This document shows positions 60,015 to 64,000 of a stretch of DNA of 64,000 nucleotides, piece by piece. Every line of letters begins with the position of its first letter. The first letter of the stretch is position 1. Where the stretch lies: the NCBI GenBank assembly GCA_963693025.1, contig OY843749.1:1550001-1614000 (forward strand), read 5' to 3'. The stretch comes from JAHRAW01 sp963693025 (GTDB taxonomy: Bacteria > Pseudomonadota > Gammaproteobacteria > Arenicellales > Poriferihabitantaceae). The notes under the pieces were generated by a model that was not told where the DNA came from, did no database searches, and worked only from the letters and a program-made list of their open reading frames with translations. The position numbers and the translations under genes were made by a program.

Positions 60015-60485
60015 ATGAACATCAATCTCACGCTGCTGTTCCAGGTGCTGTTTTTTGCCGTCTTCGTCTGGTTCAGCAAACAATACGTGTGGCGCCCGTT
60101 AATCGGCGCCCTGAACACGCGCAAAGCGACCATCGCCGACGGCCTCGCCGCCGCCGAGAAGGGGCAGATGGCGGAGGAAGCCGGGCGGCAACAAGCCGGC
60201 GAGGTCATCGCCGAAGCCAAAACGCGCGCCAATGAAATAATAGTGCGCGCCGAAAAACGCGGCGCCGAATTGGTGGACGAAGCCAAAGGCAACGCCCGCG
60301 CCGAAGGCGAAAGAATAGTCGCCGCCGCCCACGCCGAAATCGACACCGAGCTCAGCAAAGCCAAAGAAACCCTGCGCGGGCAAGTCAGCGAACTGGCGGT
60401 GGCCGGTGCGCGGCAAATTCTGCAACGCGAAATAGACGACAAAGCCCACGAGAAGATGTTGGGTGAATTGGCGGGTAGGTTGTGA
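60015..60485 (+). CDS. atpF: ATP synthase subunit b
   Basis: The 156-residue protein has one N-terminal helix (LTLLFQVLFFAVFVWFSKQY), then a long charged coiled coil rich in Ala and Glu. It is the peripheral stalk. Normal gammaproteobacterial operons continue directly to atpH; here an unrelated gene intervenes. Confidence 0.96.
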   Translation: MNINLTLLFQVLFFAVFVWFSKQYVWRPLIGALNTRKATIADGLAAAEKGQMAEEAGRQQAGEVIAEAKTRANEIIVRAEKRGAELVDEAKGNARAEGERIVAAAHAEIDTELSKAKETLRGQVSELAVAGARQILQREIDDKAHEKMLGELAGRL

Positions 60486-60495
60486 GGGTTTGGTC

Positions 60496-60867
60496 GTGAG
60501 TGAGAGTGTCGATATTATTGGGGAAATCAAAGGGAAATTTTCTCCGGGGGATGAGGTTTATAAAACCGGAAAAAATACTGCCTACAAATTGCGCGACTGG
60601 AAGATACGCCGCGATGGTTTGTGTGCGATGTATTACCGTATTTCGGGAACGTCAACTAAAAGCATTCCCGCCCAAGTGTTTAAGTGGGCACACGAAAAAT
60701 TATTGCAGGGCCAGGATGTGAAAGCATCAGACTGCCTTGCTGAGTTTTATTCTGTTTTTGGGTCTAATTCTTGCAATTTCAACGTGCTGGGTGGAGTTTT
60801 TGAGCGGCTGGGTTACGCTGAACAACATCGAGGCATCATCGTCAGCAAATGCGTCAAAGCATCATGA
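60496..60867 (+). CDS. Unknown small protein inserted between atpF and atpH
   Basis: The 123-residue product (GTG at 60496, 10 bases after the atpF stop) is clearly AT-richer than atpF and has no recognisable family. It starts SVDIIGEIKGKFSPGDEVYKTG, has a middle with K-R-D-x-L-C and a C-terminal part with CNFNVLGGVFERLGY that could be a helix-turn-helix. It ends 13 bases before atpH, so it must be transcribed with the operon. It appears to be an inserted cargo gene. Confidence 0.62.
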   Translation: MSESVDIIGEIKGKFSPGDEVYKTGKNTAYKLRDWKIRRDGLCAMYYRISGTSTKSIPAQVFKWAHEKLLQGQDVKASDCLAEFYSVFGSNSCNFNVLGGVFERLGYAEQHRGIIVSKCVKAS

Positions 60868-60880
60868 CAACTACCCGCAC

Positions 60881-61414
60881 ATGACTTCGCTTTCTTCAAT
60901 CGCCCGCCCCTACGCCGAGGCTGTTTTTGCGCTCGCAAAAGAAGCCGGTGATTTTGACCGTTGGTCGGCGTTTCTTGCGCGGGTGGCGGCCGTTGTTTCC
61001 GATGCACAAATGGTGCGCGTGATTCAGAATCCGCGCGTTGATAATGAGACGCTGTTTGGCATCATCGCCGATTTGTCCGGTGGTGAAGATGAAACCGAGC
61101 GAAATTTCTTGCGCCTGCTGGTTGCCAACCGTCGCGCCCGCGCGTTGCCGGACATTGCGGCGCAGTTCGAAAAATTGCGCGCCGAGCATGAAGGAACAAT
61201 GGACGCCGAGTTGGTGACGGCGTTTGCTGTCAGTGATGCACAGAAAGAAAAAATCGCCGCCGCACTCAGCGATAAACTCGGTCGCCGGGTACGGCTCACC
61301 GCCAGCGAAGACCGCGACCTCATCGGTGGCGGCATCGTGCGCGCCGGGGATTGGGTAATCGACGGCTCGGTGCGCGCGCAACTTGAACAACTTGCCGGGA
61401 CGCTAAATACTTAA
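60881..61414 (+). CDS. atpH: ATP synthase subunit delta
   Basis: The 177-residue protein has the delta-subunit N-terminal helix bundle (SSIARPYAEAVFALAKE, FLRLLVANRRARALPDIAAQF) and the C-terminal RVRLTASEDRDLIGGGIVRAGDWVIDGSVRAQLEQLAGTL. It joins the stalk to F1. The end, VRAQLEQLAGTLNT, is duplicated in altered form in the chimera at 62510-62635. Confidence 0.96.
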   Translation: MTSLSSIARPYAEAVFALAKEAGDFDRWSAFLARVAAVVSDAQMVRVIQNPRVDNETLFGIIADLSGGEDETERNFLRLLVANRRARALPDIAAQFEKLRAEHEGTMDAELVTAFAVSDAQKEKIAAALSDKLGRRVRLTASEDRDLIGGGIVRAGDWVIDGSVRAQLEQLAGTLNT

Positions 61415-61456
61415 CCACATGGCGCGATTTTCCGTTGACTCATTTGGAGAACTAAA

Positions 61457-61972
61457 ATGAAAAATGTAATTAAACTTGTGATAATCGCCACCTTTATTGG
61501 TTTGGCAGGGTGCGCTGGTTCGCAAATATCAACAGTATCCGCCCAAGTTTCGCATCCGGTCGGGACAATTGCGCTTATGCCGGGAGGTGGTTTATTTGCA
61601 GATGCAATTGGAGTTGAAATAGCAGCTCGCGGTTTTCAAGTGATCGACACATCCACTACTTCAAATCTCATGGTGCGGCTAAATCTTAATGAAATCGAAA
61701 TCACAAAACCACAAGGACGTTCGAAATTGAAATCCGAGGGTATTGACGCGATTCTTTTTGTTCGTGCTGCAAGTGGTTACGATGGCCGTCCGCAAAGTTC
61801 AAGTACTCGCTTAACCAGCACCCATACTGGGCAAATTCTTTCTGGTATTGTTTGGCAGAATGGGAGAGGCGGGGCTGTTGGGTCACCAGCAGATGGCATC
61901 ATGCGCAAAGGGCTGGCTCAAGCAGCCACCGAAGTTGCAGATGCACTTATGCAATCCATTCGTACAAATTAA
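61457..61972 (+). CDS. Putative lipoprotein, unknown function
   Basis: The 171-residue product starts with a lipoprotein signal peptide (MKNVIKLVIIATFIGLAGCAG; LAGC lipobox, Cys19 acylated). The rest is a small hydrophilic alpha/beta-like domain (VGTIALMPGGGLFADAIGVEIAARGF, GIDAILFVRAASGYD, SGIVWQNGRGG) reminiscent of periplasmic DUF-type lipoproteins that oligomerise, but no family is named. TTGGAGAACT precedes the ATG. It is the first cargo gene between atpH and atpA and is AT-richer than the operon. Confidence 0.72.
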   Translation: MKNVIKLVIIATFIGLAGCAGSQISTVSAQVSHPVGTIALMPGGGLFADAIGVEIAARGFQVIDTSTTSNLMVRLNLNEIEITKPQGRSKLKSEGIDAILFVRAASGYDGRPQSSSTRLTSTHTGQILSGIVWQNGRGGAVGSPADGIMRKGLAQAATEVADALMQSIRTN

Positions 61973-62088
61973 TAGCAACCATCAATATCAATAAAACGGT
62001 GAAGGAAGTTGAGTAACGGAAAATTTCGTAACTGCTGGTGGCAGATGTCTAACTGCGTCCGCCAATCTTTCTTTATTTCAAGCGGTGC

Positions 62089-62439
62089 ATGGCTATGACA
62101 AAGACAAACGACAAACATTCCGATGCAATCTGGAGGTCAGAGTATTCTGACCGTTGCTTGGTCGCACAACGCTTATTCAAGCAAATCGGTTTCATAAGTA
62201 AAGAAACCAGGCAAGGCACCAACGAAATTGGTTATACAAATTCCAATCGGCAAGTGTGCTTGGGGACACGTAAACAGCCTGGCACCGACCATAATGCCTA
62301 TTCTTATGCCATGTTCTGTTTGGATTGTGGCAAGGTTTACGGGGCGAACGGAACTGATGTGGGTGGGGCTGGTGCAGGCCAAGGAATCGCATGCCACTAT
62401 TGCAGAGGAAGGACACCGGATAAAAACCTTGCATTTTGA
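62089..62439 (+). CDS. Unknown protein with CxxC...CxxC zinc-ribbon-like end
   Basis: The 116-residue product ends with CLDCGKVYGANGTDVGGAG and ACHYCRGRTP, two CxxC pairs that could bind zinc, and has a basic-acidic N-terminal half. It is AT-rich and has no recognised relative. The ATG at 62095 is an alternative. It is the second cargo gene after atpH; the downstream gap to the chimera is about 70 bases. Confidence 0.58.
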   Translation: MAMTKTNDKHSDAIWRSEYSDRCLVAQRLFKQIGFISKETRQGTNEIGYTNSNRQVCLGTRKQPGTDHNAYSYAMFCLDCGKVYGANGTDVGGAGAGQGIACHYCRGRTPDKNLAF

Positions 62440-62509
62440 CAACTCAACCAACGGGATAAACATCCGCTTTCTTACATCTCTTTACCATCATACAATTTGA
62501 GAAATACAG

Positions 62510-62635
62510 ATGACTACAAGCAACTTAAACTCTTCCGAAGTCAGCAAACTCATCAAGGAGCGCATCGTCAATTTTGAAGCGGACGCCGAGGTGCGCGCAC
62601 AACTTGACCAACTTGCCGGGGCGCTTCGCGCTTGA
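62510..62635 (+). pseudogene. Chimeric atpA-start / atpH-end recombination scar
   Basis: A 41-codon frame: residues 1-27 (MTTSNLNSSEVSKLIKERIVNFEADAE, read in two parts) match the AtpA start at 63611 (MTITLNPSEISELIKERIVN then FEADAEA), while residues 28-41 (VRAQLDQLAGALRA) match the AtpH end (VRAQLEQLAGTLNT). At the DNA level the junction falls in GTGCGCGC, which is near-identical in both parents. So an atpA gene was joined to an atpH gene by short-homology recombination. It differs from both present copies, so it is not a recent copy of either. Confidence 0.9.
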
Positions 62636-62660
62636 CATTCGGCGCGCTCGCCCAATTCGC

Positions 62661-63614
62661 ATGCAGCAAGAAAATCAAACACTCGGCATTTTATTTGTGT
62701 TCATCGCAGCCGCTGCTTTTGCCTCTGCGGGGCTGTTCACGCGGGTGGTTACGACCGACATTCCGACCACGTTGTTTTGGCGCTCGCTCATTGGCGGGGT
62801 CTGCGTGCTTGTGATTTATTTTTTTATGCAGCAACGGCGCATCGGGCGTGTGTCGTTTGGCGAAGCGTTGCGTTGTTCGCTTGGCGAATGGGTCATCGGC
62901 GGAATTGCGGCGATTGGCATGATTTGTTTTATTGCGGCTTTTTTCCATACCAGCATCGCCAATGTAGTTTTCGTTTACGGCACGATGCCGTTGATTACTT
63001 TTCTTTTGGCAATGTGGGTGCTGAAATGCAAAGCCAACTGGATTGCGTTTGGCGCTTGTGGTTTGTGCATCGCCGGTGTTGGCATCATCGTCGGCGGCGC
63101 CGGTCAAGTGGGCGATTTTTTGGGGCTTGCGCTTGCCTTCGGCATGACCTTTTGCTGGGCGGCGTTCACCGTAGCCACCAAGTATTTTCCAAACACCGAC
63201 ATAGTCAAAGCGACTTACCTGCAGGGATTTCTTACCGCCATCGCGGTGCTGCCGTTGGTTTCTTTTACCGGCACTTTACCGGCGGATTATTTTTGGCTTG
63301 CGTTGTTTGGGTTGACAAGTTTGGTGGTTGGCTTTGGTGTTTATCTGCTGGGCGTGAAACGCGTAACCGCAACCGTCGCCGCGTTGGTTGGGATGGCGGA
63401 AATCATCATTGCGCCCATCGCGGCGTATTTGCTGTTTGCCGAAAACCCCGGCGTAAACACTATCATCGGCGGCGCGATTATTTTGCTGGCGACCACCGGT
63501 TACCTGACCGTGCAACATATCAAGCGAAAGGAAATTCCCGCTGAGCAAATCGTGGGAGCAACCATCTGTCAGACGCATCCATTCACTGCCACACACATCG
63601 AGAATTCGACATGA
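62661..63614 (+). CDS. EamA/DMT-family transporter
   Basis: The 317-residue protein has ten membrane helices in two EamA repeats: ILFVFIAAAAFASAGLFTRVV, LFWRSLIGG, NVVFVYGTMPLITFLLAMW, then FGMTFCWAAFTVATKYFP and VTATVAALVGMAEIIIAPIAAYLLFAEN. It is a drug/metabolite-type exporter of unknown substrate. Its stop codon overlaps the atpA start (ATGA), so it is translationally coupled with atpA. Such a gene is foreign to atp operons and forms the second cargo block after the chimera. Confidence 0.88.
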   Translation: MQQENQTLGILFVFIAAAAFASAGLFTRVVTTDIPTTLFWRSLIGGVCVLVIYFFMQQRRIGRVSFGEALRCSLGEWVIGGIAAIGMICFIAAFFHTSIANVVFVYGTMPLITFLLAMWVLKCKANWIAFGACGLCIAGVGIIVGGAGQVGDFLGLALAFGMTFCWAAFTVATKYFPNTDIVKATYLQGFLTAIAVLPLVSFTGTLPADYFWLALFGLTSLVVGFGVYLLGVKRVTATVAALVGMAEIIIAPIAAYLLFAENPGVNTIIGGAIILLATTGYLTVQHIKRKEIPAEQIVGATICQTHPFTATHIENST

Positions 63615-64000
63615 CCATCACCCTCAACCCCTCCGAAATATCAGAGCTCATCAAGGAGCGCATCGTCAATTTTGAAGCGGACGCCGAGGCGCGCACCGAG
63701 GGCACCATCGTGATGCTGACCGACGGCATCGTCCGCATTCACGGCTTGTCGGCGGCGATGCAGGGCGAAATGCTTGAATTCCCCGGCAACACCTTCGGGC
63801 TCGCGCTCAACCTCGAACAAGACTCGGTCGGGGCGGTGGTGCTGGGCGAATACAAACACCTGTCGGAAGGCGACACGGTCAAATGCACCGGGCGCATTCT
63901 CGAAGTGCCGGTCGGCGAAGGCTTGCTCGGGCGCGTGGTCGATTCGCTCGGGCAGCCGGTGGACGGCAAAGGCGCGATTGAGACCGCCGGCGTGTCGCCG
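63611..64000 (+). CDS. atpA: ATP synthase subunit alpha (3' truncated by window)
   Basis: The first 130 residues are visible: ISELIKERIVNFEADAEART, GTIVMLTDGIVRIHGLSAAMQGEML, and LGRVVDSLGQPVDGKG. The nucleotide-binding P-loop would follow beyond the window. It starts at 63611 overlapping the EamA stop. Its N-terminal region is shared with the chimeric scar at 62510. Confidence 0.97.
   Translation, partial: MTITLNPSEISELIKERIVNFEADAEARTEGTIVMLTDGIVRIHGLSAAMQGEMLEFPGNTFGLALNLEQDSVGAVVLGEYKHLSEGDTVKCTGRILEVPVGEGLLGRVVDSLGQPVDGKGAIETAGVSP

Noticed and set aside
61973..62088. Possible small RNA gene between the two cargo genes
   Set aside because: No stable hairpin with U-tract or promoter is visible in these 116 bases.

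Overview
The window looks like a chromosomal segment of a GC-rich gammaproteobacterium. The main clue is the chromosomal core order rsmG-parA-parB followed, after an interruption, by the atp operon (atpI-B-E-F-H-A). Supporting clues are rpmB-rpmG, plsY-tsaD with folB, divergent bioC/comF, and the aat-bpt N-end-rule pair. A secreted ankyrin-repeat protein, choline-sulfatase, two insertion sequences, a MITE, dispersed palindromic repeats and two broken catabolic genes point to a repeat-laden, possibly host-associated (marine or symbiotic) lineage. That ecological reading is inference.

Layout. 1-2.9 kb: C-terminus of an M48/BepA-like TPR protein, a BioC-like methyltransferase with a degraded SAM motif, ComF, and an AT-richer PD-(D/E)XK nuclease-like orphan. 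3.1-5.1 kb: a 170-bp MITE immediately beside a complete IS1182-family element that shares its terminal repeats, then one copy of a dispersed palindromic repeat. 5.1-14.8 kb: WYL regulator, FabD-like acyltransferase, homocysteine methyltransferase, small membrane proteins, the ankyrin protein, YbdK-type ligase, hotdog thioesterase and a TauD-like oxygenase. 15-22.5 kb: housekeeping genes (rpmG, rpmB, folB, plsY, tsaD, aat, bpt, pckA) interrupted by a DD35E insertion sequence, plus a LysW-like protein.

22.6-42.5 kb is a catabolic island for aromatics. It holds an extradiol dioxygenase, an MhpA-like hydroxylase and a fumarylacetoacetase-fold hydrolase; a TRAP transporter; a metallo-beta-lactamase-fold protein; and an MhaA/MhaB-like pair predicted to make homogentisate. 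The convergent hmgA-fahA-maiA operon would take homogentisate to fumarate and acetoacetate. The paaG-I-K-A-B-C-D-E operon covers activation and epoxidation of phenylacetate. paaK and the fumarylacetoacetase-fold gene each carry an apparent one-base deletion.

42.5-50.7 kb is a divergent sulfate-ester module: a ROK repressor, a tripartite tricarboxylate-type transporter (tctA, tctB, tctC), a metallophosphoesterase and a choline-sulfatase-like enzyme. A perfect 19-bp palindrome fills the spacer of the tctC promoter. 50.7-57.7 kb: a methyltransferase, rsmG-parA-parB, then an inverted rmlA-C-D-B operon for dTDP-L-rhamnose and a long composite copy of the dispersed repeat.

57.7-64 kb: lysE and the atp operon. 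The atp operon is unusual: an unknown gene lies between atpF and atpH, and a two-part cargo lies between atpH and atpA. The two cargo blocks are separated by a 41-codon chimera made of an atpA start joined to an atpH end, a recombination scar showing that cargo has been stacked at this site. This is the most surprising structure in the window.
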